From assembly GCA_963811255.1 (NCBI GenBank), contig CAWEQI010000002.1, positions 67,696-131,695 of the forward strand: a stretch of 64,000 nt of DNA, in the 5' to 3' direction. Below the pieces are notes generated by a model. That model was not told where the DNA came from. It made no database searches and saw only the letters and a program-made list of their open reading frames with translations. Position numbers and translations under genes: made by a program. Shown here piece by piece: positions 43,039-51,732 of this stretch. The stretch's first letter is position 1; every line of letters starts with the position of its first letter. The stretch is from Croceibacterium_B sp963811255. GTDB taxonomy: Bacteria; Pseudomonadota; Alphaproteobacteria; Sphingomonadales; Sphingomonadaceae.

Positions 43039-44814
43039 TTAATCGACCACCCGCCAGACACGGAAGCTATTCGGGCCCGACACCGCCACAGGTTGCAGCC
43101 ACGGCGGCATTTTTCCCTGGACCAGCTGCGCCATCAGGCCCCTCGGGGCGTTCGCGATGTATTGCTTCGTCTCCGGGAGATCGGTGCAGATCACGAGCAA
43201 CCCGGCGTGGTGCGCGGTGACGATGGCGTGCGCCGTCTCGGGCGATCCCAGGAAAGCCAGGATCACATCTCGCATCGCCGCCTGCGCGCGGTGATGCGCG
43301 GTGGCGACCACGCTGTCGCGGGTATGAGCCAGGATATCGGGCCCGATGTCCATCGGCGCGAAGACCTTGGTCGGCGGAAAGGCGTTCAGCAGTCGCGCGC
43401 TGTGCGCCAGATCGCAGTCGGACAGGTTGGGCGAGGTCGGCTCGGCGTGGCTCGGAAACAGAGGGCCGGCGAGCTTGAGGACGGCGAACGGCATCAGCAT
43501 CGCCAGGCCGCCGAAACCAATGACCGCCTGCCGTACGGCCGCGTGCGGCAGGCCGCGCGACGCCTTGAACTTGTCCCATAGGCTATTGGCCAGCCACGCC
43601 AGCGGCAGAACCGACAAGGCCCCGGTGAACGCGATCGAACGCCACACCAGCAAGCCGGCGGCGAGGCTGGCGCAGAACAGCAGCAGGTAGGACAGCCACC
43701 ATTTGCGGTCCGGCCCGACCGCTCGCCGCCAGAGGACCGCGAGCGCTCCCAGCGCGACGAGCGCCTGAAACAGCGGCCCGAGCGCGCCGGGCATGGCCTG
43801 CCTCCAGATCGGCTGCCCCTCGAGCACCCTGAGATACCAGAAGTCATGGACCACGGGATTGAGCGTCGCGAACGGGCCGCCTTCGCATTGCGGAGCTATA
43901 GCAACGAACAGCCAGAGCCCGGCGGCTCCAGCCACGCCCAGCAGTCCGAGGGCGGCCATCGCCGGCAGGGAGGGGGTGCGCGAGATGGCCACCGCGGCCA
44001 GCGCGACCAGGGCGAAGAACGCCAGGTGCGGCACCCCGACCACATCGCAATAGATCGTTCCGCCAGCAAAACCGCGCGTCAGCAGACCGAGAACGCCGAG
44101 CCCCGTCGCCAAGGCGACGAGGAAGTGAACCAGCCACCAGCGGTCTTCGCGATCGACGAGCCAACGCAAGGCCAGCACCGCGGCGAAGGCGGCCGCGAAC
44201 GGCAGCACTTCGAGCGAGATTGTCATGCCGGTCGCCAGCGCCAGACCGGCGAGCCATCCGCCGCGGGCGCGGCTGGTGGAGAGCAGGGCCGAAGCTGCCA
44301 GCACGACGGTGAATATCTGCCAGCCGTGATGGTCGATCCTCATCGGCCGCACTTGCGCGACCATTAGCGGGATCAACCCGCAGACGAAGCAGGCAATCAA
44401 AGCCACCCGCGCGCCGAACAGGCGGAAGGCCATGCGCGCCACGACGAGGACGATTCCGCCGAGCGTCAGCAGCGGGATCACCACGGCCGCCACTGTCTCC
44501 GCCTGGGCCTGCCCGAGCACGGGGGTGAGAACGAGGATCACCAGCGCCAGGGGTGCGTCGACGATCCGCGACCAGTGCATGACCGGGCTGTGCGGCGGAT
44601 CGATCCGGTACTGGTGCAAGTCGAACCATCCCTGGCCCGACAGCAAGTCACGAACCTGCACCAGCCGCATCGTGTCGTCGGGATCGAGAAAGCGGCCGGC
44701 GTATCCCATCAGCGCGTTGACCGCGAGAAGGAGGCCGCACAGCAACAGCCACGCCAGCGCCACGCGCCCCCACGGGAACGCCTCGACCCTCGGCGAGGAC
44801 GGAGGCGGCCTCAT
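43039..44814 (-). CDS. Large membrane protein, GT-C glycosyltransferase-like
   Basis: This 591-residue protein has about eleven helices and a C-terminal periplasmic tail. The first loop reads FLDPDDTMRLVQVRDLLSGQ, followed by PVMHWSRIVDAPLALV. The acidic D-P-D-D at this place is where GT-C enzymes (for example STT3 or ArnT) hold catalytic acids. It probably transfers sugars from a lipid carrier in the periplasm, but substrate and activity are unproven. The upstream gene on the same strand is ubiB (104-base gap). Confidence 0.72.
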   Translation of the reverse strand: MRPPPSSPRVEAFPWGRVALAWLLLCGLLLAVNALMGYAGRFLDPDDTMRLVQVRDLLSGQGWFDLHQYRIDPPHSPVMHWSRIVDAPLALVILVLTPVLGQAQAETVAAVVIPLLTLGGIVLVVARMAFRLFGARVALIACFVCGLIPLMVAQVRPMRIDHHGWQIFTVVLAASALLSTSRARGGWLAGLALATGMTISLEVLPFAAAFAAVLALRWLVDREDRWWLVHFLVALATGLGVLGLLTRGFAGGTIYCDVVGVPHLAFFALVALAAVAISRTPSLPAMAALGLLGVAGAAGLWLFVAIAPQCEGGPFATLNPVVHDFWYLRVLEGQPIWRQAMPGALGPLFQALVALGALAVLWRRAVGPDRKWWLSYLLLFCASLAAGLLVWRSIAFTGALSVLPLAWLANSLWDKFKASRGLPHAAVRQAVIGFGGLAMLMPFAVLKLAGPLFPSHAEPTSPNLSDCDLAHSARLLNAFPPTKVFAPMDIGPDILAHTRDSVVATAHHRAQAAMRDVILAFLGSPETAHAIVTAHHAGLLVICTDLPETKQYIANAPRGLMAQLVQGKMPPWLQPVAVSGPNSFRVWRVVD

Positions 44815-44918
44815 TTCGGGACCGGCTTGCCCGGCCTGATGGGCCGCGCCGGGGAGTCCTTGGGAATATACCGCCAGGCGCGCTGCCAACGCACGCAGCG
44901 GCCGGAGGCGAGCGGCGG

Positions 44919-46475
44919 TCAATGCAGCCAGCCCCACGCGACCGCGGCCCACACCAGCGCGGCCCCCGCGACCGCGGCGAGCCCATAGCCAAGGATGCGC
45001 AGCGGCAGCAGCGCCTTTTGGTCCCACATCAGCTTGATCTCCGGCAGCGGCGGCTGCTCGGGCGCCCCGCCGCGCGGCGGGAACATGTCTTCGATGCGCC
45101 GAATCAGCCCGGGCAGGCGCAGCAGCGTGTTGACATCGTTGTGGATACGGTCCGCCAGCGCCGCTTCGGGGCCGAGCTCGTCGCGAATCCAGCTTCTGAC
45201 GAACGGGGCGGAGACGTCCCACATGTTGATCTCGGGATGAAGCTGGGTGGCGATGCCCTCGACCATCACCATCGTCTTCTGCAGCAGCAGCAGGTGAGGT
45301 TGGGTCTGCATGTCGAAATCGCGGGTGATGGCGAACAGGCCGTCGAGCATCATCCCGACCGACAGCTCGCTGACCGGCTTGCCGCGCATCGGCTCGCCGA
45401 CCGCGCGCAGGGCGGTGGCGAACTCCTCGACCGAATGGTAGCTCGGCACGTATTGCGCCTCGAAGTGGATTTCCGCCACGCGGCGGTAATTGCCGGTGAT
45501 CAGGCCGTAGAGGATTTCGGCCAGCCACTGCCGCGCGCGCCGGTCGATCCGCCCCATGATCCCGAAGTCGATCGCCACGATAGTGCCGTCGGGGAGGACG
45601 AACAGGTTCCCCTGGTGCATGTCGGCATGGAAGAACCCGGCGCTGATCGCCTGGGTCAGGAACGCCAGCACCAGCCGGCTGGCGAGCGCCGGCAGATCGT
45701 GCCCCGCCGCCTTGAGCGCCTCGACGTCGCTGATCTTGATGCCGTCGATCCACTCGATGGTCATCACCCGTCCGTTGGTGCGGTCCCAGTCGATCGACGG
45801 GATGCAGTAGCCTTCGAACAGGCGCATGGAGTCGGCCAGTTCGCTGGCCGCGGCGGCCTCGCGCCGCAGGTCGAGTTCGGTGTTGGTCCAGCGCTTGAAA
45901 TTGGCGATTGTCAGCCGCGGGCGCAGGCGCTTGGCCTCGCCGCCGAGCGCCTCCAAGTGCGCGGCGGCCCATTCGTAGGTCGAAATATCCTTGGCGAACC
46001 GTTCGCGAATGCCCGGGCGTAGCACCTTGACCGCGACCGGCTTGCCGTCTGTGGTGACCGCGCGGTGGACCTGGGCGATCGAGGCCGAGCCGACCGGCTC
46101 CGGATCGATTTCGGCAAACAGCTTGTCGACCGGCGCGTCGAAACTGCCGGCGATCTCCGCGCAGATCGCTCCGAAGGCGACCGGCGGCAGACTGTCCTGC
46201 AGCGTCAGCAGATTGCGCGCCGCGTCTTCGCCGACGAGGTCCGGCCGGGTGGCGAGCGATTGCCCCAGCTTGATCGCCGCCGGGCCGATGTCCTGGAATG
46301 CCGCGGCGTAATCGGGCTCTTTCGGCTGGACCGTGCCGAAGCGGGCGATGCGGCACAGGCGCTTGACCGGCTGCGGCGTGTTGGGATCGCGCTCGATCCC
46401 GCGCAGCGCCCCGTGCTTCGCCAGGGTTCGGCCCCATTTGAGCAGCCGCCAGATATGCGTCGACGGGCGGGTCAC
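44919..46475 (-). CDS. ubiB: Ubiquinone biosynthesis ATPase/kinase-like protein UbiB
   Basis: UbiB is the atypical kinase-like protein needed for aerobic ubiquinone synthesis. The 518-residue protein has the family's K-x-G-Q motif (AAIKLGQSLATRPDLV), the A-rich nucleotide loop (SASIAQVHRA), the catalytic lysine segment (VAVKVLRPGI), HADMHQGNLFV and DFGIMGRID. One or two transmembrane helices lie at the C-terminus (ILGYGLAAVAGAALVWAAV). The start is a GTG 9 bases after the ubiE stop, so ubiE-ubiB is an operon. Confidence 0.96.
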   Translation of the reverse strand: MTRPSTHIWRLLKWGRTLAKHGALRGIERDPNTPQPVKRLCRIARFGTVQPKEPDYAAAFQDIGPAAIKLGQSLATRPDLVGEDAARNLLTLQDSLPPVAFGAICAEIAGSFDAPVDKLFAEIDPEPVGSASIAQVHRAVTTDGKPVAVKVLRPGIRERFAKDISTYEWAAAHLEALGGEAKRLRPRLTIANFKRWTNTELDLRREAAAASELADSMRLFEGYCIPSIDWDRTNGRVMTIEWIDGIKISDVEALKAAGHDLPALASRLVLAFLTQAISAGFFHADMHQGNLFVLPDGTIVAIDFGIMGRIDRRARQWLAEILYGLITGNYRRVAEIHFEAQYVPSYHSVEEFATALRAVGEPMRGKPVSELSVGMMLDGLFAITRDFDMQTQPHLLLLQKTMVMVEGIATQLHPEINMWDVSAPFVRSWIRDELGPEAALADRIHNDVNTLLRLPGLIRRIEDMFPPRGGAPEQPPLPEIKLMWDQKALLPLRILGYGLAAVAGAALVWAAVAWGWLH

Positions 46476-46483
46476 TTAGCCGC

Positions 46484-47215
46484 TCAAACCTTCCACCCCG
46501 AATGGATCGCCACCAGGCCGCCCATGATCGGCTCCACCTTCACTTGCGAAAAGCCGGCCTGGCGGATCATGCCTGCGAACTCGGCCATCGGCGGGAAACG
46601 GCGGATCGATTCGACCAGATAGCGGTAGCTGTCCTCGTCGCCGGCGATGGCCTTGCCGATCCGCGGCACCAACTCGTGCGAATAGCGGTCGTAGAGGTCC
46701 CTGAAGCCGGGCCATTCCGTGGTCGAGAACTCGAGACAAAAAAACCGCCCGCCGAACTTGAGTACCCGGTAGGCCTCTTTGAGCGCCCGTTCGATGTGCG
46801 TCACATTCCTGATGCCGAAGGCGATCGTATAGGCATCGAACATCCGGTCGGGGAAAGTCAGCGCCTCGGCGTTCTGGCGCGACCATACCAGGCCGTCCAC
46901 GCCGCGCTTCATCGCCCGCTCGACACCGACGTCGAGCATCGCCTGGTTGATGTCGGCGACGGTCACCTCAGCGCCGCTCCCGGCGAGGCGGAAGGCGATG
47001 TCGCCGGTGCCGCCCGCCATGTCGAGGATCGCCTCTCCCTTCTGCGGCTTGACCCGCCGGACGAAGCGGTCCTTCCACAAGCGGTGCAGCCCGCCCGACA
47101 TCGCATCGTTCATGATGTCGTATTTCTTCGCCACGCCGGAGAAGACCTCGCCCACCCGGCGGGTCTTTTCCTCAGGGGCCACGTCCTCGTAACCGAAGGA
47201 TACCTGATCGCTCAT
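46484..47215 (-). CDS. ubiE: Ubiquinone/menaquinone C-methyltransferase UbiE
   Basis: UbiE methylates the ubiquinone (and, where present, menaquinone) ring carbon using SAM. The 243-residue protein has GVAKKYDIMNDAMSGGLHRLWK, the SAM loop ILDMAGGTGDIAFRL and IAFGIRNVTHIERAL, quoted in parts. The start at 47215 (MSDQVSFGYEDV) matches alphaproteobacterial UbiE; an upstream in-frame extension overlaps mutM and is rejected. The first gene of the ubiEB operon, it diverges from mutM with 58 bases between starts. Confidence 0.97.
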   Translation of the reverse strand: MSDQVSFGYEDVAPEEKTRRVGEVFSGVAKKYDIMNDAMSGGLHRLWKDRFVRRVKPQKGEAILDMAGGTGDIAFRLAGSGAEVTVADINQAMLDVGVERAMKRGVDGLVWSRQNAEALTFPDRMFDAYTIAFGIRNVTHIERALKEAYRVLKFGGRFFCLEFSTTEWPGFRDLYDRYSHELVPRIGKAIAGDEDSYRYLVESIRRFPPMAEFAGMIRQAGFSQVKVEPIMGGLVAIHSGWKV

Positions 47216-47273
47216 CGCCCTGTGCCTTAGGGACAATTGCCGTGCGGGCAAAGAGTGATACAGCCGCCGCCGC

Positions 47274-48089
47274 ATGCCCGAGCTTCCCGAAGTCGAAACC
47301 ACCGTGCGCGGCCTCGCCCGCTATCTCGAAGGCGAGCGTCTCGCTCATGTCGCGCTCAACCGGCCCGACATGCGGTTTCCGTTTCCCGACGGATTCGTTC
47401 AGGACCTAGCCGGGTCGCGTGTGACCGCCCTCGGGCGGCGGGCCAAGTACGGTCTAATTCACACCGACCGGGCGCAGACGATGGTGTTCCATCTCGGCAT
47501 GAGCGGGCGCTGGCGGATCGATCCCGAGAGCCTGGGCAAGCACGACCACCTGGTGCTCGAGACGGCGGCGCATCGCTTCGCGCTGTGCGATCCGCGCCGC
47601 TTCGGCTTCGTCGATCTGGTGCCGACCGCCGAACTCGATGCCTGGCCGCCGTTTGCCGCGATGGGCCCGGAACCGCTCGAGCCCGGGCTGACCGCGGAGC
47701 ACCTCAAGGTCGCGTTGCGTGGACGCAAACAGGCGATCAAGCTGATGCTGCTCGATCAGCGAATCGTCGCCGGCTTGGGCAACATCTACGTCTGCGAAGC
47801 GCTCTACCGCGCGAGAATCGACCCGCGAAAGCCCGCCGGCAAGCTTTCCGGACCGGCGCTCGGGCGGCTGGCGGCGGCGATCCGGGAGGTGCTGCTGGAG
47901 GCAATCGAGGCCGGCGGATCGTCCCTGCGCGACTATGCCGCACCCGACGGCCAACTCGGCTATTTCTCAAAGCGATTCGATGTTTACGATCGTGCGGGCG
48001 AGCCCTGTCGGCGCGGCGATGGCGGGACGGTACAACGTCTTGCGCAGGGGGGGCGCAGTACCTGGTTCTGTCAGCGCTGTCAGCGCTGA
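47274..48089 (+). CDS. mutM: Formamidopyrimidine-DNA glycosylase
   Basis: Fpg/MutM removes 8-oxoguanine and formamidopyrimidines. The 271-residue protein starts with the catalytic P-E-L-P-E-V-E after the initiator Met and has the conserved Lys in GRRAKYGLI, the H2TH region (LLDQRIVAGLGNIYVCEAL) and a C-terminal zinc finger. The finger is atypical: the first knuckle reads C-R-R-G instead of C-x-x-C, while the second C-Q-R-C-Q and the active Arg loop QGGRSTWFC are intact, so only three cysteines are seen. Confidence 0.96.
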   Translation: MPELPEVETTVRGLARYLEGERLAHVALNRPDMRFPFPDGFVQDLAGSRVTALGRRAKYGLIHTDRAQTMVFHLGMSGRWRIDPESLGKHDHLVLETAAHRFALCDPRRFGFVDLVPTAELDAWPPFAAMGPEPLEPGLTAEHLKVALRGRKQAIKLMLLDQRIVAGLGNIYVCEALYRARIDPRKPAGKLSGPALGRLAAAIREVLLEAIEAGGSSLRDYAAPDGQLGYFSKRFDVYDRAGEPCRRGDGGTVQRLAQGGRSTWFCQRCQR

Positions 48090-48318
48090 ACCGACCGTTT
48101 GCATTAGCTTCGCCCCCCTATGGTATATCAAAGCGAGGTGGTCGCACTGTTCGCGATTTCGCATTATTGAGCGAGCGGCAAGATCCCGCGCCGGGTCACC
48201 GCCGCAAAGATTGACGATTCGCCCGCCTGCCGCTAAGGGCGCCGCCTTCCGGCGAACCTTCGCCTCTTCAGACAGACACGCATTTGCGGCCGCGCCCCGG
48301 CCCGACAGAGGAACAGAC

Positions 48319-48579
48319 ATGGCCAATACGCCGCAAGCCAAGAAGCGCATCCGCCGCAACGCTCGCCGTACCGAGATCAACGGCGCTCGCGTCAGCCGCA
48401 TTCGCAATTTCGTCAAGAAGGTCGAGCTGGCGATCGCCGGCGGGGACAAGAAAGCCGCGGCCGAAGCGCTCAAGCAGGCCCAGCCCGAGCTCGCCCGTGG
48501 GGTCGCTCGCGGAGTGCTGCATAAGAACACCGCATCGCGCAAGTTGAGTCGGCTGAGCAAGCGAGTCGCGGGGATGTGA
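48319..48579 (+). CDS. rpsT: 30S ribosomal protein S20
   Basis: This 86-residue basic protein binds 16S rRNA early in 30S assembly. It shows MANTPQAKKRIRRNARRTEIN and the C-terminal RGVLHKNTASRKLSRLSKRV typical of S20. It lies between mutM and dnaA and is followed by a strong intrinsic terminator. Confidence 0.98.
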   Translation: MANTPQAKKRIRRNARRTEINGARVSRIRNFVKKVELAIAGGDKKAAAEALKQAQPELARGVARGVLHKNTASRKLSRLSKRVAGM

Positions 48580-48620
48580 TTCGCCGCCAGGTCCATTCCC
48601 GCGGGAACGGAATCGGAACG

Positions 48621-48650
48621 AGGCCGGCGCCGAAAGCGCCGGCCTTTTTT
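48621..48650 (+). terminator. Intrinsic terminator of rpsT
   Basis: AGGCCGGCGC, loop CGAAA, GCGCCGGCCT, then six T residues: a textbook perfect 10-bp GC-rich stem with a U-tract, 41 bases after the stop. Confidence 0.93.
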
Positions 48651-49006
48651 GCACCTGCGAAGGATGGCGCGGCGCCCTTCCAAAGAGTGTAGGTTTTTCC
48701 GCGATTCGCGTTGGATGCCCCGCAATATACGTTATAAAACAATTGCTTGAACGCACGTCTGCGGGGTTGCGCCGAGTCAAGCGCTATATTTCACATTTTT
48801 TACACGCTCGGCCCTTGCCCTGCGCCGCAAGGCATCCGTAGAACCTTCTCACGGGCCGCGGCGAAGCTGCCTCGGCTCTTGCAGTGAGACGACGAATTGG
48901 CGTGCGCCGACCCCTGTCACAAACGGGGGATTCCGGCGAGGGGCGGAGCTTTGCCGGCGCTACGCATCGTCTGGGGGTTTGGTCTTTTTTGGGACGGGGC
49001 GAGAGC
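48651..49006 (+). promoter_or_regulatory. dnaA upstream region
   Basis: About 356 bases hold no gene. Two AT-rich islands stand out against the GC-rich background (48724-48746 and 48783-48801, the latter with TATATT and a T6 run). Three GANTC sites (48703, 48774, 48929), plus one at the start codon (49009), lie here, as expected if CcrM methylation times dnaA expression. I found no TTATCCACA-type DnaA boxes, so this is not obviously oriC. A CCCC/GGGG hairpin lies around CTGTCACAAAC near 48911-48929. Confidence 0.5.
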
Positions 49007-50482
49007 ATGATTCGCATTGGTGCGCATGCCGGACATCCGGCGTCGGGAGGGGAGAGCCGCAAGGTGGGGCAGATCGAGGATCAGGACGCCGTGGATCTGG
49101 CCGCCGACTGGGCGGACATCAGCCAGGGCCTTCGCAAGGACCTCGGCCACCAGCTGTTCAGCCAGTGGATCAAGCCGATCCAGCTGGGCGGCTTCTGTAA
49201 GGAGACCGGCACGCTCGACTTGTACCTGCCGACCGAGTTTTCGGCCAACTGGGTGCAGGATCGATTCTCGGACCGCCTGAGCCTCGCCTGGAAAATCGCC
49301 CGCGGCGAAGTGCGCAACGTGCGCATCGGCGTGCACCCCGGCCGCCGCAAGCTGAACGACATCGACTTGCGCGGGCAGGACGGCTTCGGCCACCGCGCGG
49401 CCAACGACGCGGTGCCGGGCATGGCGATGGCCTCGATCGGCGAGCACGGCTTCACCAGCTCGGTCGGCCTCGACCCGTCGCAGACCTTCGCCGCGTTCGT
49501 CACCGGCACCACCAACGTGCTCGCGTTCAACGCCGCCGAGCGCATGTCGAAAACCGAGGCGCCGCAGTTCAGTCCGCTGTATCTCAAGGCCGCGACCGGC
49601 CACGGCAAGACCCACCTGCTGCACGCGATCGGCCACTCCTATCTCCAGGGCCACCCGCGCGCGCGCATCTTCTACTGCAGCGCCGAGCGCTTCATGATCG
49701 AGTTTGTCCAGGCGTTGCGCTCGAACGAGATGATGGAGTTCAAGGCCCGGCTGCGCGCGTTCGACCTGCTGCTGGTCGACGACATCCAGTTCATCATCGG
49801 CAAAGCCGCCGCGCAGGAAGAGTTGCTCTACACGATCGACGCGCTGCTCGCCGAGGGCAAGCGGCTGGTGTTCGCCGCCGACCGCGCGCCGCAGGCGCTC
49901 GACGGAGTCGAGCCGCGGCTGCTCAGCCGGCTGTCGATGGGTCTCGTCGCCGACATCCAGCCGGCCGACATCGAACTCAGGCGCTCGATTCTCGAATCCA
50001 AGCTGACCCGGTTCGCCCCGCTCGAGGTGCCGGCGGACGTGATCGAGTTCCTCGCCCGCACCATCAACCGCAACGTGCGCGAACTGGTCGGGGGCTTGAA
50101 CAAGCTGATCGCCTACGCCCAGCTGACCGGGCAGGAAGTCAGCCTGCAGCTCGCCGAGGAGCAGCTGACCGATATTCTCTCGGCCAACCGCCGGCGGATC
50201 ACGATCGACGAAATTCAGCGCACCGTCTGCCAGTTCTACCGCGTCGACCGCTCCGAAATGTCGAGCAAGCGCCGCGCCCGGGCGGTGGTGCGGCCCCGGC
50301 AAGTGGCGATGTACCTCGCCAAGGTGCTGACCCCGCGCAGCTATCCCGAAATCGGCCGCAAGTTCGGCGGCCGCGACCATTCGACGGTGATCCATGCGGT
50401 GCGTCTGATCGAGGACCTGAGGAAGCGTGACGCCGACATGGACGGCGATGTGCGCAGCCTGTTGAGACAGCTGGAAAGCTGA
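49007..50482 (+). CDS. dnaA: Chromosomal replication initiator DnaA
   Basis: DnaA opens oriC as an ATP-bound oligomer. The 491-residue protein has an N-terminal DnaB-interaction domain (DISQGLRKDLGHQLFSQWIKPI), a linker and the AAA+ core with Walker A around K201 (ATGHGKTHLLHAIGH) and Walker B with D258-D259 (LLVDDIQFIIG). The C-terminal DNA-binding domain IV contains KFGGRDHSTVIHAVRLIEDL, the DnaA signature (quoted in part as GGRDHSTVIHA). ATG 49007 is chosen; a frame extension to 48884 crosses the promoter. The first Gly-rich loop (ATGHGK) differs slightly from the usual GGVGLGK. Confidence 0.97.
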   Translation: MIRIGAHAGHPASGGESRKVGQIEDQDAVDLAADWADISQGLRKDLGHQLFSQWIKPIQLGGFCKETGTLDLYLPTEFSANWVQDRFSDRLSLAWKIARGEVRNVRIGVHPGRRKLNDIDLRGQDGFGHRAANDAVPGMAMASIGEHGFTSSVGLDPSQTFAAFVTGTTNVLAFNAAERMSKTEAPQFSPLYLKAATGHGKTHLLHAIGHSYLQGHPRARIFYCSAERFMIEFVQALRSNEMMEFKARLRAFDLLLVDDIQFIIGKAAAQEELLYTIDALLAEGKRLVFAADRAPQALDGVEPRLLSRLSMGLVADIQPADIELRRSILESKLTRFAPLEVPADVIEFLARTINRNVRELVGGLNKLIAYAQLTGQEVSLQLAEEQLTDILSANRRRITIDEIQRTVCQFYRVDRSEMSSKRRARAVVRPRQVAMYLAKVLTPRSYPEIGRKFGGRDHSTVIHAVRLIEDLRKRDADMDGDVRSLLRQLES

Positions 50483-50491
50483 GGACCTCTA

Positions 50492-50593
50492 CTTTTCGAG
50501 CGGCCATCCAACCGCTCGTCCTCGCGGCTATTCCCTTCGCTACGCGCCGGGGCCGCTGCGGGCGCGCATTCGCGCTTGCGGGCTACTGGTCGT
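50492..50593 (-). repeat. Dispersed repeat family A, copy 1
   Basis: About 100 bases just after dnaA. Its reverse complement shares CGACCAG, GCCCGCAAGCGCGAA, GTAGCGAAGGGAATAG and CGAGGACGAGCG with copy 3 beside rpmH, and it is an inverted partner of copy 2. Variation is concentrated between these blocks. Confidence 0.8.
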
Positions 50594-50641
50594 AACCCGT
50601 TCCATTCCAAGCCGATGCTGTCTGGCGAAACTCACGGTCGG

Positions 50642-50742
50642 CGACTAGCCGACCGCAAGGCCGAACGGCCGCCCGCAGGTGCCCCGGCGCGTAGCGAAGG
50701 GATCAGCACCGAGGACGCACCCGCGGACGCGGGTGCACGAAA
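50642..50742 (+). repeat. Dispersed repeat family A, copy 2
   Basis: This copy is more diverged and in the opposite orientation to copy 1, 48 bases away. It shares CGCGTAGCGAAGGGA and CGAGGACG. The inverted pair fills most of the 304-base gap between dnaA and the moeB-like gene, in which I see nothing else. Confidence 0.75.
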
Positions 50743-50786
50743 CAAAAATTCGACAGCCTGCCCACACCCTGCCAACAGGTTTTTCC

Positions 50787-51572
50787 ATGCCCCTCTCCCC
50801 CGACCGCCTCGACCGTTTCGCGCGCCACATCGTGCTGCCCGAGATCGGTGGCGCGGGCCAGACGGCGCTGGCCAAGGCGCACGTGGTGCTGGTCGGATTG
50901 GGCGGGATCGGCTCGCCGGCGCTGCAATACCTCGCTGGCGCGGGCGTCGGCACGCTGACGCTGATCGACGACGACCGCGTCGAACCGAGCAATCTCCAGC
51001 GCCAGACGCTGTTCGGCGAAAGCGATGCCGGGCGCTGCAAGACCGAACTGGCGGCGCTATGGGTCGAGGAATTCGACCAGCTGATCGAGGTCACCTGGCA
51101 CACCCGCCGCCTGACCGAAGACAACGCCGGCGAGCTGATCGATTCCGCCGACCTGGTGCTGGACGGCTGCGACAACTTCGCCACCCGGTTGGCGGTATCC
51201 GACGCCTGCATCGCCGCCCGCATCCCGCTGGTCAGCGCCGCGGTCGGGCGCTTCCAGGGCCAGGTGAGCGCGTTCGCCGGGCACTTGCCCGGCCAGCCGT
51301 GCTATCGCTGCTTCGTCGGCGACGCGTTCGACGCCGACGACTGCGACACATGCGCCGAGGACGGCGTGCTGGGAGCGATGGCCGGGTGGACCGGGACCTT
51401 CGCCGCGCTGCAGGCCGTCCGCGTGCTGCTCGCCCCCACGGGGGGCTTCGGCGATCCGCAATGGGGCAAGCTCCACGTCCTCGACGGCCTGGCGCCGAGC
51501 CTGCGGACGATGACCATCGCCAAGGACCCGGCCTGCCGGGGATGCGGACCCGGCAAGAAGCCACCGAACTAG
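50787..51572 (+). CDS. HesA/MoeB/ThiF-family adenylyltransferase
   Basis: This 261-residue E1-like protein adenylates the C-terminus of a ubiquitin-like sulfur carrier (MoaD or ThiS). It has the nucleotide loop VVLVGLGGIGSPALQYLAGAG, the catalytic N-R segment (VEPSNLQRQTLFGESDAGR) and D-G-C-D-N-F. Two CxxC knuckles for zinc are present (PCYRCF and ACRGCG). It is shorter than MoeB-rhodanese fusions and lacks the rhodanese tail; a separate rhodanese gene lies 2 kb downstream on the other strand. MoeB versus ThiF cannot be decided without partners. Confidence 0.92.
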   Translation: MPLSPDRLDRFARHIVLPEIGGAGQTALAKAHVVLVGLGGIGSPALQYLAGAGVGTLTLIDDDRVEPSNLQRQTLFGESDAGRCKTELAALWVEEFDQLIEVTWHTRRLTEDNAGELIDSADLVLDGCDNFATRLAVSDACIAARIPLVSAAVGRFQGQVSAFAGHLPGQPCYRCFVGDAFDADDCDTCAEDGVLGAMAGWTGTFAALQAVRVLLAPTGGFGDPQWGKLHVLDGLAPSLRTMTIAKDPACRGCGPGKKPPN

Positions 51573-51732
51573 GGAGGACTTTCATGCTGCACGCATTGAT
51601 CGGCGACCGACGATGTGATTATGGCGGAAAGTTGGAGAGGGGGCTGCCCACAGATGAACGGATCTTCGGGGTTCAATCGGGGGCGGCGGCGATGGAGGGT
51701 TCGCCGTCCGTTGCAAGGGTCCTCGTTCGCCA

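Noticed and set aside
44815..46437. Extension of the GT-C-like membrane gene's frame through ubiB (1132 codons in total)
   Set aside because: The part upstream of 44814 is a shadow of ubiB in another frame; the Met at 44814 directly precedes the first real transmembrane helix.
48651..49006. oriC next to dnaA
   Set aside because: AT-rich islands are present, but I could find no TTATCCACA-like DnaA boxes, and in alphaproteobacteria oriC is often not adjacent to dnaA.
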